A stretch of DNA of 64,000 nucleotides from Aurantiacibacter luteus (GTDB taxonomy: Bacteria > Pseudomonadota > Alphaproteobacteria > Sphingomonadales > Sphingomonadaceae): NCBI RefSeq assembly GCF_001010945.1, contig NZ_LBHB01000002.1:434001-498000 (forward strand), read 5' to 3'. A program made the translations under genes and the position numbers. Every line of letters begins with the position of its first letter. Position 1 is the first letter of the stretch. The notes beneath the pieces are model-generated. The model saw nothing but the letters and a program-made list of their open reading frames with translations. It had not been told where the DNA came from and made no database searches. Positions 17,909 to 26,453 of this stretch are shown here, one piece after another.

Positions 17909-18436
17909 TCACGCCGCCTCCGCGTCTACCCGCACGGGATAGAACGCCGGCTCGCGGCGCGACCAGGCCGGCGCGGTGGCGGCGGCTTCGCTGAGCGACT
18001 GGAGCAGCATCTTGCGTCGGCACGGGCGGATGTGCGGAAGGGCTGCGGCGCCGCAGAAGACGGCGGGCAGATAGGCCCGCGCCTGCGCGCCGAGCAGGCG
18101 TTCGTAGAGGAAGCGGAAGGCGGAGAAACCGTCGAGGCTCTCCTGCGCCAGGTCCTGCGCGGCGATGCGGACGAGCGGGCCGATGAAGCCTTCCACGTTC
18201 TCGCCGACACCGTCCTGCGGCACAAGTGCGCGCAGCTGTTTCAGTTCGCGATAGGCGAGGTATTGCTGGCGAATGGCGCGCTGGTCGCAGGCGCTGCGGC
18301 TCCAGCTCTTGAAGGCGTCGCCGCGGCCCAGCGCGATGTCGAGCGCCCGCTCGATGAAGCCGCGCTCGGCCTCGGAGAAACTCGCGAACTCGCGCATCTC
18401 GGCAATGGTCAGCGAAGCGGTCTGCTGTGTCGCCAT
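17909..18436 (-). CDS. Uncharacterised protein, 175 residues
   Basis: I do not recognise this protein. It is soluble and mostly helical in appearance, with no signal peptide. An acidic N-terminal helix (IAEMREFASFSEAERGFIERA) is followed by a charged middle region and a C-terminal third with four scattered cysteines (VFCGAAALPHIRPCRRK among them). The ATG at 18436 was preferred because the alternative upstream start at 18505 adds sequence near a repeat element. It converges on the acyl-CoA ligase gene with a 7-base gap. Confidence 0.65.
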   Translation of the reverse strand: MATQQTASLTIAEMREFASFSEAERGFIERALDIALGRGDAFKSWSRSACDQRAIRQQYLAYRELKQLRALVPQDGVGENVEGFIGPLVRIAAQDLAQESLDGFSAFRFLYERLLGAQARAYLPAVFCGAAALPHIRPCRRKMLLQSLSEAAATAPAWSRREPAFYPVRVDAEAA

Positions 18437-18499
18437 GACGTGGCCCCCATCTGTGGTGGGGCCACTTTCGCGCAAGATGGTTAATTTAGGGTTCTTGGT

Positions 18500-18613
18500 C
18501 TGCAAAGCCGCCTCCGCGGCTTTGTCCTCGCTAGACGCACTCCGCTTCGCTGCGTGCCCGCTGCGGGCGGGCGGTCGCCCTTGCGGCCCTGCGGGCCGAT
18601 GACGCAGGCAGCG
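18500..18613 (+). repeat. Structured intergenic repeat, copy A
   Basis: This is one of three copies in the window of a repeat of about 110 bp. Three hairpins are visible: AAAGCCGC/GCGGCTTT (18504-18523), GGGCG/CGCCC with a 2-base loop (18569-18580), and CGGCCC/GGGCCG with a 3-base loop (18584-18598). Conserved linkers include CCTCGCTAGACGC and CTGCGGGCG. It fills most of the gap between the 175-residue protein gene and the thiSG stop. Confidence 0.75.
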
Positions 18614-18622
18614 AGGCTGTGC

Positions 18623-19615
18623 TTAAATCAACCCTGCTAGAGGACTGCTGGGGTCGGCGTAGCGCCTGCGCCCCATGCGGCCCGACAGGTAGGCCAGCCG
18701 CCCGGCCTCGACCGCCAGCTTCATGGCGTGGGCCATGCGAACCGGTTCCTTCGCCTCGGCGATGGCGGTGTTCATCAGCACGCCGTCGCAGCCCAGCTCC
18801 ATGGCGACGGCCGCATCGCTTGCCGTGCCCACGCCCGCATCGACCAGCACGGGCACCTTCGCGCCCTCCACGATCAGGCGAATGGTCACCTGGTTCTGGA
18901 TGCCGAGACCGCTGCCGATGGGGGCGCCGAGCGGCATGATGGCGACCGCGCCCGCCTCCTCCAGCTGCTTCGCGGCGATCGGGTCGTCGACGCAGTAGAC
19001 CATCGGCTTGAAGCCCTCGCCCGCCAGCACCTCGGTCGCCTTCAGCGTCTCGCGCATGTCGGGATAGAGCGTCTTCGCCTCGCCCAGCACTTCCAGCTTC
19101 ACCAGGTCCCAACCGCCCGCCTCCCGCGCCAGGCGCAGGGTGCGGATCGCCTCCTCGGCGGTGAAGCAGCCCGCGGTGTTGGGGAGGTAGGTGACCTTCT
19201 TCGGGTCGATGAAGTCCATCAGCACCGGCTGGCTGGGGTCGGATACGTTCACCCGGCGCACGGCCACTGTTACGATCTCGGCACCCGCCGCCTCCACCGC
19301 GGCAGCGTTCTGCGCGAAGTCCTTGTACTTGCCCGTGCCCACGATCAGGCGACTGGTGAAGCGGTGCCCGGCGACCTCCCAGCTGTCGTCGTCCGGGGCA
19401 TCCTGCGAGCCGCCGCCCACGAAATGGACGATCTCCAGCGCGTCGCCATCGGCCAGCGCCGCCTGCTCGAGAGTCGAGCGCGGAGCGATCGTGCCGTTGT
19501 GTTCGACCGCGACCTTTTCGGGCGCGAGGCCGAGTTCGCGCACCAGCGCGGCGATGGTGGCGGCCTGGGTGCGGCGGGTCTCGCCGTTGACGGTGAGGGA
19601 AAGCTGGTCCGGCAT
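18623..19615 (-). CDS. thiSG: Fused sulfur carrier ThiS and thiazole synthase ThiG
   Basis: A 330-residue bifunctional protein of thiamine synthesis. Residues 1-69 are a ubiquitin-like ThiS domain ending in Gly-Gly-Gly. A short acidic linker (70-77) joins it to a ThiG TIM-barrel that makes the thiazole phosphate from deoxyxylulose phosphate, dehydroglycine and ThiS-bound sulfur. The Schiff-base lysine is Lys173 (LVKLEVLGE). In separate ThiS the terminal glycine becomes a thiocarboxylate; here it is internal, so either processing occurs or chemistry differs. No other thi gene is adjacent. The start at 19615 gives a normal ThiS N-terminus. Confidence 0.93.
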   Translation of the reverse strand: MPDQLSLTVNGETRRTQAATIAALVRELGLAPEKVAVEHNGTIAPRSTLEQAALADGDALEIVHFVGGGSQDAPDDDSWEVAGHRFTSRLIVGTGKYKDFAQNAAAVEAAGAEIVTVAVRRVNVSDPSQPVLMDFIDPKKVTYLPNTAGCFTAEEAIRTLRLAREAGGWDLVKLEVLGEAKTLYPDMRETLKATEVLAGEGFKPMVYCVDDPIAAKQLEEAGAVAIMPLGAPIGSGLGIQNQVTIRLIVEGAKVPVLVDAGVGTASDAAVAMELGCDGVLMNTAIAEAKEPVRMAHAMKLAVEAGRLAYLSGRMGRRRYADPSSPLAGLI

Positions 19616-19635
19616 GGCCTGCCAGATAGCGAGGA

Positions 19636-20004
19636 TCAGGCGTGACGCAAGTTGAGCAGGTGGCCGCCCGCGACGAGGGTCACGCCGATGATCGTCAGGA
19701 CCGCCTCGTGCGCGCCGTGCCCGGCGGCCAGCGCGCCGCCCATGAAGGTAAGCCCCATCATCGCCACCACGAAGGGCGCGGCGCGGCGGTGACGCAGGGC
19801 GCCGAGGCCGATGGCGACACCCGCCACCACCGTGGCGAGGGCGAGGCCGACCTTGTGGATCGCGGGGTCGAGCAGGAAACTCGCGCCGAGCCCCAGTCCG
19901 GCAACCAGCACCAGCGTGCCGACGCAGTGCAGCAGGCACAGCGCCGACAATATCATGCCGACGCGGTCGAGCTTGCCGCGAATCCAGGGGGCGATCTGCG
20001 CCAT
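19636..20004 (-). CDS. MerC-domain membrane protein
   Basis: A 122-residue four-helix membrane protein of the MerC family. The cysteine pair in the first helix ([12 protein letters not shown]) is the metal-binding feature of MerC, which carries mercuric ions inward in mer operons. Chromosomal sphingomonad homologues are usually not in mer operons; no mer gene is visible here. The start at 20004 is preferred over 20049 because a palindromic site occupies the DNA between them. That site suggests metal-dependent control, possibly by a Zur/Fur-type repressor. It lies 20 bases upstream of thiSG on the same strand. Confidence 0.78.
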   Translation of the reverse strand: MAQIAPWIRGKLDRVGMILSALCLLHCVGTLVLVAGLGLGASFLLDPAIHKVGLALATVVAGVAIGLGALRHRRAAPFVVAMMGLTFMGGALAAGHGAHEAVLTIIGVTLVAGGHLLNLRHA

Positions 20005-20016
20005 GTGCGACAATGT

Positions 20017-20033
20017 ATGTAATGCTGTAACAT
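20017..20033. promoter_or_regulatory. Candidate Zur/Fur-type operator before the MerC gene
   Basis: ATGTAATGCTGTAACAT is an imperfect palindrome (outer ATGT/ACAT) 12 bases upstream of the MerC ATG and between the divergent MerC and ctaA genes. Its AT-rich form and spacing resemble Zur/Fur boxes in a very GC-rich background. Assignment to a particular repressor is inference. Confidence 0.4.
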
Positions 20034-20133
20034 TGCGCAAGAGGCGCATCTGTAACTTTTTCGCGCGCCTCCCCGGCCAGGCACAGCCTTCTGGTACCTT
20101 GCGGCGGGCGCGGTTTTGGGCAATCGGGCGGCC

Positions 20134-21177
20134 ATGTCCTCCCCTGCCACAGCCGCTCCGTCAACTCGCCTCCGGCCCCGCGCGCTGGCCGCATGGCTGT
20201 TCGTCTGCGCCGCGCTGGTGCTGACGATGGTGGCGGTCGGCGGCATCACGCGGCTGACCGAGAGCGGGCTGTCGATCACCGAATGGAAGCCGGTGACAGG
20301 TGCCATCCCTCCCCTGACCCAAGCCGACTGGCAGGCGGAATTCGACCTGTACAAGGCCACCGGCGAATACCGCAACGTCACCGGCCCGGCGGGCATGGAC
20401 CTGGCGGCGTTCAAGTTCATCTTCTTCTGGGAATGGTTCCACCGCCTGCTCGGACGGCTGCTGGGGCTGGTCTTCGCCCTGCCGCTGGCGTGGTTCTGGG
20501 TGCGCGGCGCGATCCCCGCAGGCTACAAGCCGCGCCTCGTCGCGCTGCTGCTGCTGGGCGGCCTGCAGGGCGCGTTCGGCTGGTTCATGGTCCGCTCCGG
20601 CCTGTCGGGCGAGATGACCGACGTCTCGCACTTCTGGCTCTCGATCCACCTTTTGACCGCGCTCTTCACGCTGGCGGGGCTCGTGTGGACCGCGCTCGAC
20701 CTGAGGCAGGTGGCGCGAGGCAACGCCGTACCGGCGCGTCTCACTCGGCTGAGCCTCGTGGTGGCCGCGGTGCTGTTCGTCCAGTTGCTGCTCGGCGCTT
20801 GGGTCGCGGGTCTCAACGCCGGGCTGGTGTCCGACACCTGGCCGTTGATGTTCGGACGCTTCGTGCCCGATGCGAACTGGTCGCGCGGCGTCTGGTGGAC
20901 CTTTGCGCATGACCCGTTCTGGCTGCACTTCCTCCATCGCTGGTGGGCTTTCGCCGCCGCGGCCGGGCTGATCGTGCTGGCGCGACGGGTCAAGCCGCTT
21001 GAGCGCCGCGCATCGATCGCCATCAATGCCGCGGTCGGAACGCAGATCCTGCTCGGCATCGCCACGGTGATGAGCGGCGTCGCGCTGTGGCTGGCGGTAG
21101 CGCACCAGCTCGTCGGCGCGCTACTGGTGGCAACTCTCTCCTGGGGTGCGCACGTGCTCGGCCGCCATCGCGCCTGA
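20134..21177 (+). CDS. ctaA: Heme A synthase (COX15/CtaA)
   Basis: A 347-residue, eight-helix inner-membrane enzyme that oxidises heme O to heme A for cytochrome aa3-type oxidase. Type 2 (COX15) features are [19 protein letters not shown] near residues 34-52, the heme-ligand histidines in [10 protein letters not shown], the SIHLLTAL segment, [10 protein letters not shown] and [11 protein letters not shown] near the C-terminus. Length is normal. The ATG at 20134 was preferred over 20116. It is divergent from the MerC gene. Its presence implies an aa3-type terminal oxidase encoded elsewhere. Confidence 0.94.
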   Translation: MSSPATAAPSTRLRPRALAAWLFVCAALVLTMVAVGGITRLTESGLSITEWKPVTGAIPPLTQADWQAEFDLYKATGEYRNVTGPAGMDLAAFKFIFFWEWFHRLLGRLLGLVFALPLAWFWVRGAIPAGYKPRLVALLLLGGLQGAFGWFMVRSGLSGEMTDVSHFWLSIHLLTALFTLAGLVWTALDLRQVARGNAVPARLTRLSLVVAAVLFVQLLLGAWVAGLNAGLVSDTWPLMFGRFVPDANWSRGVWWTFAHDPFWLHFLHRWWAFAAAAGLIVLARRVKPLERRASIAINAAVGTQILLGIATVMSGVALWLAVAHQLVGALLVATLSWGAHVLGRHRA

Positions 21178-21269
21178 GGCTTCGCGCTCCCGCGCTGCCC
21201 GCTTGTCACGGCCCGCCGGTTTTGCGAATACGTGCGCGCTAGGGGCTCCCGCAGGAGAGAGGCCGGGTC

Positions 21270-22016
21270 ATGACCACATTCGACCGACGCAGGGCCATAG
21301 CGCTCGCCCTGGCCGCTGCGCTCGCACCGGTCGCGGCCAGTCGCGGGGCGCGCGCGCAAGTCATTACCGGTCACCTCATCGCGCCGCCGGCCGCGCCGAT
21401 GATCTATCGCCGCCAGGTTTCGCGCGAACTGGTCGACGGCAACCGCTTTTCCGTCGCGCGCGACTTCGCCGTGCGCTTCGAACCCTTCGCGGGAGGTTAC
21501 TCGGTCCGCGGCGAGCAGCTGGCCGTCGCGGTGGAGGCTCCCCCCGCCCTCGCCCGCTTCGCCGACCTGGAGCGTCAACGTGACGAGAGTGGCCTGTTCC
21601 CGATCGCGCTCGACGCCTTCGGGCGCATTCTCGAGGAAAATGTCAGCGGCATCGCTGGCGAAGGCAGCGAGATCGAGCGCGCCTTTTCCGAGGCGCTCGC
21701 CGCGCTGAGCGCGCTCGGCCTCCCCTCCAGCGAAAGCGAGATGTGGCAACGCTTCGTCGGCGCAGTCCACGCTGCCGGGCAGGGCATCACCGCCTATTTG
21801 CCAGTCGACCTGTTCGCGCCCGCTGCCGTCCCCCGGCGCGAAGAGCAGAACATCGCCCTGCCCGGTGGGGGCGAAGGCATGGTCTCGACCATGTTCTCGG
21901 GCGAGACCGACCGCGCCACGGGCCTGATGCGCGCCGCAGAGCGCGAGGTGACGACCGAGACCGAGGGCAGCCGCCGCACCACGGTCGAGCATTGGACGCT
22001 GGCTCACGCAAGATGA
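21270..22016 (+). CDS. Uncharacterised exported protein
   Basis: A 248-residue protein I cannot assign to a family. The N-terminus has an arginine cluster (DRRRAIALAL) and a hydrophobic stretch ending in ARAQ, consistent with a Sec or possibly Tat signal peptide cleaved near residue 30. The mature part is soluble, with alternating beta-like segments and no cysteine pairs. AGGAGAGA lies about 13 bases upstream of the ATG. It stands alone between ctaA and the ribosomal protein genes. Confidence 0.7.
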   Translation: MTTFDRRRAIALALAAALAPVAASRGARAQVITGHLIAPPAAPMIYRRQVSRELVDGNRFSVARDFAVRFEPFAGGYSVRGEQLAVAVEAPPALARFADLERQRDESGLFPIALDAFGRILEENVSGIAGEGSEIERAFSEALAALSALGLPSSESEMWQRFVGAVHAAGQGITAYLPVDLFAPAAVPRREEQNIALPGGGEGMVSTMFSGETDRATGLMRAAEREVTTETEGSRRTTVEHWTLAHAR

Positions 22017-22069
22017 TGCGCTGTCGCGGCGAGGTATTATTTTACCTTCTCGCAAACGCCCGGATTTGC

Positions 22070-22098
22070 TTGACTTCGCGGGCCTGAATCGACAAATG
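22070..22098 (+). promoter_or_regulatory. Candidate promoter of rplM-rpsI
   Basis: TTGACT (22070-22075) is followed after 17 bases by CAAATG (22093-22098). The -35 is strong and the -10 weak, a common alphaproteobacterial pattern. It would give a leader of about 75 bases before rplM. Confidence 0.4.
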
Positions 22099-22181
22099 CG
22101 CGCCTTCGCTGCGGGTGGAGCGGCTCTCCGGCCGATTCCCGCCCCGCCGCCCATTCGCCAGAACTACAGGATTCGAAAGCC

Positions 22182-22661
22182 ATGAAGGCGCTCAGCAAGG
22201 TGACCCGGTCGATCAAGCCGGCCGAGGTCGAGAAGAAGTGGCACATCGTCGATGCGGAAGGCCTCGTGGTCGGCCGTCTCGCCACGATCGTCGCCAACAT
22301 CCTGCGCGGCAAACACAAGCCGAGCTACACCCCGCACGTCGATTGCGGTGACCACGTCGTCATCGTCAACGCCGACAAGGTGCGCTTCACCGGCAACAAG
22401 GCCGCCAAGAAGCACTATTACAAGCACACCGGTTATGCCGGCGGCATCAAGGACATCACCGCCGACAAGGTGCTGGCCGGCCGCTTCCCGGAACGCGTGA
22501 TCGAAAAGGCCGTGGAGCGGATGATCCCGCGCGGGCCGCTCGGCCGCGCGCAGATGAAGAACCTGCACCTCTACAATGGCACCGAGCATCCGCACGCCGG
22601 GCAGCAGCCCGAGGTGCTCGACGTTGCCTCGATGAATCGCAAGAACAAGGTTTCCGTGTAA
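22182..22661 (+). CDS. rplM: 50S ribosomal protein L13
   Basis: A 159-residue ribosomal protein L13 that binds 23S rRNA early in large-subunit assembly. Family segments are [34 protein letters not shown], and [21 protein letters not shown] near the C-terminus. Length and spacing are normal for alphaproteobacteria. Its last base is the first base of the rpsI ATG (TAATG junction), so the two are translationally coupled, the usual L13-S9 pair. Confidence 0.97.
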   Translation: MKALSKVTRSIKPAEVEKKWHIVDAEGLVVGRLATIVANILRGKHKPSYTPHVDCGDHVVIVNADKVRFTGNKAAKKHYYKHTGYAGGIKDITADKVLAGRFPERVIEKAVERMIPRGPLGRAQMKNLHLYNGTEHPHAGQQPEVLDVASMNRKNKVSV

Positions 22662-23209
22662 TGGCTACCGAAGAAACGAAGACCGCGACCGATCTCGCCG
22701 ACCTGAAGTCGGTCGTCGACTCCGCGCCCGCCGCCACCGAGACCGCCGGCGATGCCGGCGAGACCGAGGCCGCCAAGCCCGCCGCTCCCACCGCGCCGCT
22801 GCGCGAGCAGGAGCTCGACGCGCAGGGACGCGCCTACGCCACCGGCCGCCGCAAGGACGCCACCGCCCGCGTGTGGCTGAAGCCCGGCACCGGCAAGGTG
22901 ACCGTCAACGGCCGCGACCAGGAAGTCTATTTCGCGCGTCCGACGCTGCGCCTCGTAATCGACCAGCCGTTCACCATCACCGAGCGCCAAGGCCAGTACG
23001 ACGTGGTCTGCACCGTTTCGGGTGGCGGTCTTTCCGGCCAGGCCGGCGCGGTCAAGCACGGCATCAGCCAAGCGCTGTCGAAGTACGAGCCTGCCCTGCG
23101 CAGCACGATCAAGGCCGCCGGCTTCCTCACCCGCGACAGCCGCGTGGTGGAGCGCAAGAAGTACGGCCGTGCCAAGGCGCGTCGCAGCTTCCAGTTCAGC
23201 AAGCGTTGA
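22661..23209 (+). CDS. rpsI: 30S ribosomal protein S9 with N-terminal extension
   Basis: A 182-residue S9. The conserved core starts near residue 58 ([15 protein letters not shown]) and ends in the rRNA-contacting basic tail [11 protein letters not shown], whose last residues reach the P-site tRNA. The first 50-odd residues are an alanine-, glutamate- and threonine-rich extension absent from E. coli S9 (130 residues) but frequent in Sphingomonadales. A rho-independent terminator follows 44 bases downstream, ending the two-gene operon. Confidence 0.97.
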   Translation: MATEETKTATDLADLKSVVDSAPAATETAGDAGETEAAKPAAPTAPLREQELDAQGRAYATGRRKDATARVWLKPGTGKVTVNGRDQEVYFARPTLRLVIDQPFTITERQGQYDVVCTVSGGGLSGQAGAVKHGISQALSKYEPALRSTIKAAGFLTRDSRVVERKKYGRAKARRSFQFSKR

Positions 23210-23252
23210 TTTTGGGGCGCTAAAACCGGTTTCCTCGACGGAGGGAAATGCG

Positions 23253-23284
23253 AAGGGCGGCCCCCACGAAGGGTCGCCCTTTTC
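23253..23284 (+). terminator. Rho-independent terminator after rpsI
   Basis: AAGGGCG and CGCCCTT pair across an internal loop that can add GG/CC pairs, followed by TTTTCGTTT. It ends the rplM-rpsI transcript and lies 22 bases before the stop of the convergent response-regulator gene. Confidence 0.7.
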
Positions 23285-23305
23285 GTTTGTGCGTGCCGGA
23301 AGTCG

Positions 23306-23683
23306 TCAGGCTGCCTGCTGGCGTCCGACGAGCGCGTTCACCTGCCCCATCAGCTGGTCGATGGTGAGCGGCTTGGAAAGATAGCCATCGGCCCCGGCGC
23401 GGCGGATGTCCTCCTCGTCGCGGCGACCGGCGAAGGCGGTCATGGCCAGGATGGGAATGTGGCTCGTTGCCGGGTTGCGGCGGATCTTGCGGATCAGCTT
23501 GCGGCCAGAGACATTGGGCAACTGGATGTCCATCGTCACCAGATCGGGCGCGTAGTCGTCGACCGCGCCCAGCACCTGCGCGCCATCGTCCACGGTCCGC
23601 GTCTCGAACCCGTGCTGCTGCAGGACCGCCTCGTAGAACATCCGGTTCAGGAGGTCGTCCTCGACGATCAGGACCTTGGCCAT
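23306..23683 (-). CDS. Single-domain response regulator, DivK-like
   Basis: A 125-residue receiver-only protein. The acidic pocket (VEDD), phospho-acceptor Asp52 (TMDIQLP), the switch Thr/Ser in AMTAFAG and the conserved Lys in LSKPL are all present. The sequence resembles Caulobacter DivK (VEDN, MDIQLP, TAF, SKP in the same positions), which controls cell-cycle kinases. Many DivK/CheY-like proteins exist in alphaproteobacteria, so orthology is not certain. No histidine kinase is adjacent. Confidence 0.85.
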   Translation of the reverse strand: MAKVLIVEDDLLNRMFYEAVLQQHGFETRTVDDGAQVLGAVDDYAPDLVTMDIQLPNVSGRKLIRKIRRNPATSHIPILAMTAFAGRRDEEDIRRAGADGYLSKPLTIDQLMGQVNALVGRQQAA

Positions 23684-23777
23684 GGTGCTAGGGAAAATAC
23701 CCGAGGTGCGCGGGGGTTCCGCCGTCTTTGCGCCCAGTCGTCGCTGGCGCGCGACGATTTGCCCTCCAGCGGCCGGA

Positions 23778-24635
23778 TCAGTGCACCGGCGGATCGACCG
23801 GCGGCACCTGGTTCACCGGCGCCACGGGCTCGCCGGGCGCGCGCGGCGGCATGGCATCCTCGGGCACGTCGTCGATCTGCATGGCGTCCGTCGCCACGGC
23901 CTCGAGGTTGCGCACGCAGACCTCCAGCCGCTCGCCGTCCCAGGTCAGCTCGTTGAAGCTCGGCGGGGTTGAGCGCACACGCTGCGACAGCGTGCCCGCG
24001 CCGATCATCCGCACGGGGCCGTGGACGGTCTCCTCCATGATGTCGAAAGCATCGTGCACGTGGCCCGACAGCACCGCCAGCACCGGGCGCCTCGCCAGTT
24101 CCTCGAGCGCCTTCTGCCCGTGCCTCGTCAGCGCCGTTCCGGCCGTGCCCACTTCGCGCAAGGGGTGGTGGCAGGTGACCAGCGCGCGCGTGCCCGCAGG
24201 CAACGCATCGATGGCCGAGAGGCACCGTTCCAGCGCGGCATCGGTAACCCAGCCCTTCGACCAGTTGAGCCGCGGCTGCCAGCGGCGCACGGTCTTCAAC
24301 GGCACCACGGCGAGGCCCGGCAGGTCGAGTTCCGCCTCCACCACCCGCTCCACCGCACGCAGCCGCTTGTAGGGGTCGAAGAAGCGTTCGACGGGGTTGA
24401 AATAGGGCAGGTCGTGGTTCCCGACCTCGACCGTCACCGGCACGTCGAGCGCCTTGATCCAGCGCGTTGCGGCGTCGAACTCGCGCTGGCGGGCGCGCAT
24501 GGTGAGGTCGCCGGTGATGGCGACGGCATCGGGCCGCCACGTAGCGATCTCGCCCACTACCCAGTCGAGCGCGCGCTTGTCCTCCAGTCCGAAATGAATG
24601 TCCGAGAGGTGAAACAGCAGCTTGCGGTCAGTCAT
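23778..24635 (-). CDS. Calcineurin-type metallophosphoesterase
   Basis: A 285-residue phosphoesterase of the Icc/CpdA-like group. The dinuclear metal motifs are in order: SDIHFG (11-16), GDLTMR, GNHD, the HH pair in TCHHPL, and SGHVHD. Such enzymes hydrolyse cyclic nucleotides, nucleotides or phospholipid headgroups; the substrate is not determined. The C-terminal 30 residues are proline-rich and probably disordered. Its start overlaps the 3' end of the lipid-kinase-like gene by 8 bases, so the two form an operon and may act on related phosphorylated compounds. Confidence 0.88.
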   Translation of the reverse strand: MTDRKLLFHLSDIHFGLEDKRALDWVVGEIATWRPDAVAITGDLTMRARQREFDAATRWIKALDVPVTVEVGNHDLPYFNPVERFFDPYKRLRAVERVVEAELDLPGLAVVPLKTVRRWQPRLNWSKGWVTDAALERCLSAIDALPAGTRALVTCHHPLREVGTAGTALTRHGQKALEELARRPVLAVLSGHVHDAFDIMEETVHGPVRMIGAGTLSQRVRSTPPSFNELTWDGERLEVCVRNLEAVATDAMQIDDVPEDAMPPRAPGEPVAPVNQVPPVDPPVH

Positions 24636-25479
24636 CGGCGACCGTGGCTAGCAGGTCGACCTGGCAGGGCACCAGCCTGAATTCGGTCGGCCCGTCCACC
24701 TGGCATTGCTCGCCGTCGAGCAGGACCCCGAAGCCATCGCGCGCGGTGCTCGCGAGCACGAACCGCTCGGCCTTGCCCAGCCGGTCATGCGGGCCATCGC
24801 GGAATTCGCGCTTGGCCAAGGCCAGAGCCTGCTCGAGATATTCGCCGGCGGTTTCCGCGTGGTAGGCATCGATTTCTATGCCGGTGTCTGTGGGGGTCAG
24901 CAGCAGCAGCGGATAACCCTCGCGCTTGCCCATTTCGGGTTCGTCCACCCGCAGCATTGTGCCGTAGAGCGTCTCGGCGATGGCGGCGCGGGCCTCGGCT
25001 GCCATGTCGAGCGGGCCCTTCGAACGCATCGCCTCGCGCACGTCTCCCCAAGCCGTGCCCGGCCCGGCGAGGACCCCGGCAAAGGCGTGGCCATAGTCTG
25101 TCTCGATCACGCCGGGGCGGCGGCGCAGGGCGCGTCCCTCCGCCACGGCAGCCAGCGCATCTGCAGTTTCCATGTCGCCGAACAGGCGGTGGTAGAGAAG
25201 GTTCATCGTACCGCCGGGCAGCACCAGCACCGCGCCGCTCCAGCCAGCCAATGTCTCGAGCACGGTGTTGATCGTGCCGTCACCGGCAAAGATCGCCACG
25301 GTCTCGATCCCGGCGGCATCGAGCACCTCGGCCGTCGGCAGGTCCTGGTTGGGGAACACCGTGCGGTGCGCCACCGTGAGGCCGCAATCGGCGCACGCGT
25401 TCTCGAACAGGCCGAGGGCATCCTCGTCGTTCGAGCCCGATGCCTCGTTATTGATCAGCCAGATACTTTGCTTGCCCAT
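24628..25479 (-). CDS. Diacylglycerol kinase-family protein
   Basis: A 283-residue protein with a DAGK/LCB5 catalytic domain, the fold of bacterial lipid kinases such as DgkB and YegS. The nucleotide loop is FAGDGTIN (residues about 64-71) and the second glycine-rich motif is LPGGTMNLL. The C-terminal beta-sandwich half is present. It probably phosphorylates a lipid hydroxyl at the membrane surface, but the substrate cannot be read. It overlaps and precedes the metallophosphoesterase gene. Confidence 0.87.
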   Translation of the reverse strand: MGKQSIWLINNEASGSNDEDALGLFENACADCGLTVAHRTVFPNQDLPTAEVLDAAGIETVAIFAGDGTINTVLETLAGWSGAVLVLPGGTMNLLYHRLFGDMETADALAAVAEGRALRRRPGVIETDYGHAFAGVLAGPGTAWGDVREAMRSKGPLDMAAEARAAIAETLYGTMLRVDEPEMGKREGYPLLLLTPTDTGIEIDAYHAETAGEYLEQALALAKREFRDGPHDRLGKAERFVLASTARDGFGVLLDGEQCQVDGPTEFRLVPCQVDLLATVADD

Positions 25480-25526
25480 CTACTGACAAAAGCGCGGGGC
25501 ATCGCGGCGGTTCCCCGGTAGGCGTG

Positions 25527-25793
25527 CTACAGCTTGCGGGCGATCAGCAGCCAGGCGGCGGCCAGGTTGAGCAGCGAATAGCCGGCGTAGGCCCACAGCC
25601 AGTGCGCCTGCCCGGCATCGGCGGCATAGAGCGCGCCGCACAGGAGCAGGAACTCGACGACCAGGCTCGATATCCGCGCCGCCCGCAGCGCGGCCGGGTC
25701 GAGGTCGCCCAGCACCTTCGCGCCGCCCGCCATCACCGCGCGGTGCAGCGCGAAATTGCCCACGCCAAGCAGGAAGACGAGCACGAGCGCCAT
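25527..25793 (-). CDS. Small integral membrane protein
   Basis: An 88-residue protein with three hydrophobic segments (about residues 2-18, 42-58 and 66-85) and a short polar loop containing GGAKVLGDLDPAALRAARI. I do not recognise a family. The ATG at 25793 gives a compact three-helix protein; longer readings add high-GC shadow sequence. It lies 47 bases upstream of the DAGK-like gene on the same strand and may be co-transcribed with it. Confidence 0.6.
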   Translation of the reverse strand: MALVLVFLLGVGNFALHRAVMAGGAKVLGDLDPAALRAARISSLVVEFLLLCGALYAADAGQAHWLWAYAGYSLLNLAAAWLLIARKL

Positions 25794-25963
25794 GTCGGCG
25801 ATCCTGCCGCAAGCCCGGCGGCCCTGCAATCGCGCTCCTCGCGCTACCGGCGTTGGTGGAGCCCGGACAGCCGTTCGTCGGACGACTTGACGCTGGTCGA
25901 GCCGCTTTCCCGTCCCGTCGAGCCCCGGCTGCATGGCCCGGGCGTCCGGTCTATCTCCATGAC

Positions 25964-26001
25964 TGCGCCGCAGCCGTTCCAGTCCCACCGGCTGCGGCGC
26001 A
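25964..26001. promoter_or_regulatory. Perfect 13-bp inverted repeat upstream of the UrcA gene
   Basis: TGCGCCGCAGCCG (25964-25976) pairs perfectly with CGGCTGCGGCGCA (25989-26001) across a 12-base loop. There is no T-tract, so it is not a standard terminator. It lies 60 bases before the UrcA ATG, in the 267-base divergent gap, and could be a 5' leader structure, a barrier between divergent transcripts or a protein site. Confidence 0.5.
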
Positions 26002-26030
26002 TCCCTTCCGCGGGACCGGGAGGGCGGGAC

Positions 26031-26044
26031 TTGCATCAATGCAA
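26031..26044. promoter_or_regulatory. TTGCATCAATGCAA palindrome before UrcA
   Basis: A perfect palindrome (TTGCAT and ATGCAA around CA) ends 16 bases before the UrcA ATG, next to the ribosome-binding site AAGGAG. It is suitably placed for a repressor operator, but no regulator can be named. Confidence 0.4.
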
Positions 26045-26060
26045 TCCAAGGAGATGTCCC

Positions 26061-26384
26061 ATGACTAACCGTATCGTACCCCTCCTCGCCGCACTGTTGT
26101 GCTCGGGCGTGATCCTCTCGCCGGCCGCCAGCGCGCAAACCGCCGCGCCGGTGGAGACCCGCATCATTGTCCACCACCACGACCTCGACCTGGAAACCGT
26201 GCGCGGCCAGACCCAGCTCGACCGCCGCCTGATCCGCGCCGCGCGCCGCGTTTGCCGGGCTGGCGACGTTATGACGGTCAGCCGCCTTCCGAGCCGCGAG
26301 GCCCGCGAGTGCTTCGAGCAAGTGATGGCGCGCTACCAGCCGCGCGTCGCCGCCATCGTCGCCGATCGCCAGCGCGGCGGCTGA
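26061..26384 (+). CDS. UrcA-family exported protein
   Basis: A 107-residue UrcA-family protein, a small exported family of unknown function common in Caulobacterales and Sphingomonadales. A signal peptide ends near SAQTAAP. The family core HHDLDLETVRGQTQLDRRL, the paired cysteines around RVCRAGD and ARECF, and the arginine-rich helix between them are visible; the two cysteines probably form a disulfide in the periplasm. AAGGAG is well spaced upstream, and a terminator follows directly. Confidence 0.85.
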   Translation: MTNRIVPLLAALLCSGVILSPAASAQTAAPVETRIIVHHHDLDLETVRGQTQLDRRLIRAARRVCRAGDVMTVSRLPSREARECFEQVMARYQPRVAAIVADRQRGG

Positions 26385-26410
26385 TCGCCGCCATCGCACG
26401 ACCCCCCCCC

Positions 26411-26446
26411 AAGGGCGCTCCGGAAAACCGGGGCGTCCTTTTTTGC
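26411..26446 (+). terminator. Rho-independent terminator after UrcA
   Basis: AAGGGCGCTCCGG and CCGGGGCGTCCTT form an interrupted stem around AAAA, followed by TTTTTT. It ends the UrcA transcript just before the convergent LytTR gene. Confidence 0.75.
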
Positions 26447-26453
26447 CAAGCAA

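Noticed and set aside
19636-20049. Longer MerC protein starting at 20049
   Set aside because: The extra 15 codons overlap the AT-rich palindrome and do not match the family N-terminus; the start at 20004 is more consistent.
26402-26410. Run of nine C as a possible phase-variation tract
   Set aside because: It lies after the UrcA stop, between the gene and its terminator, so slippage would not change a protein or an obvious promoter spacing.
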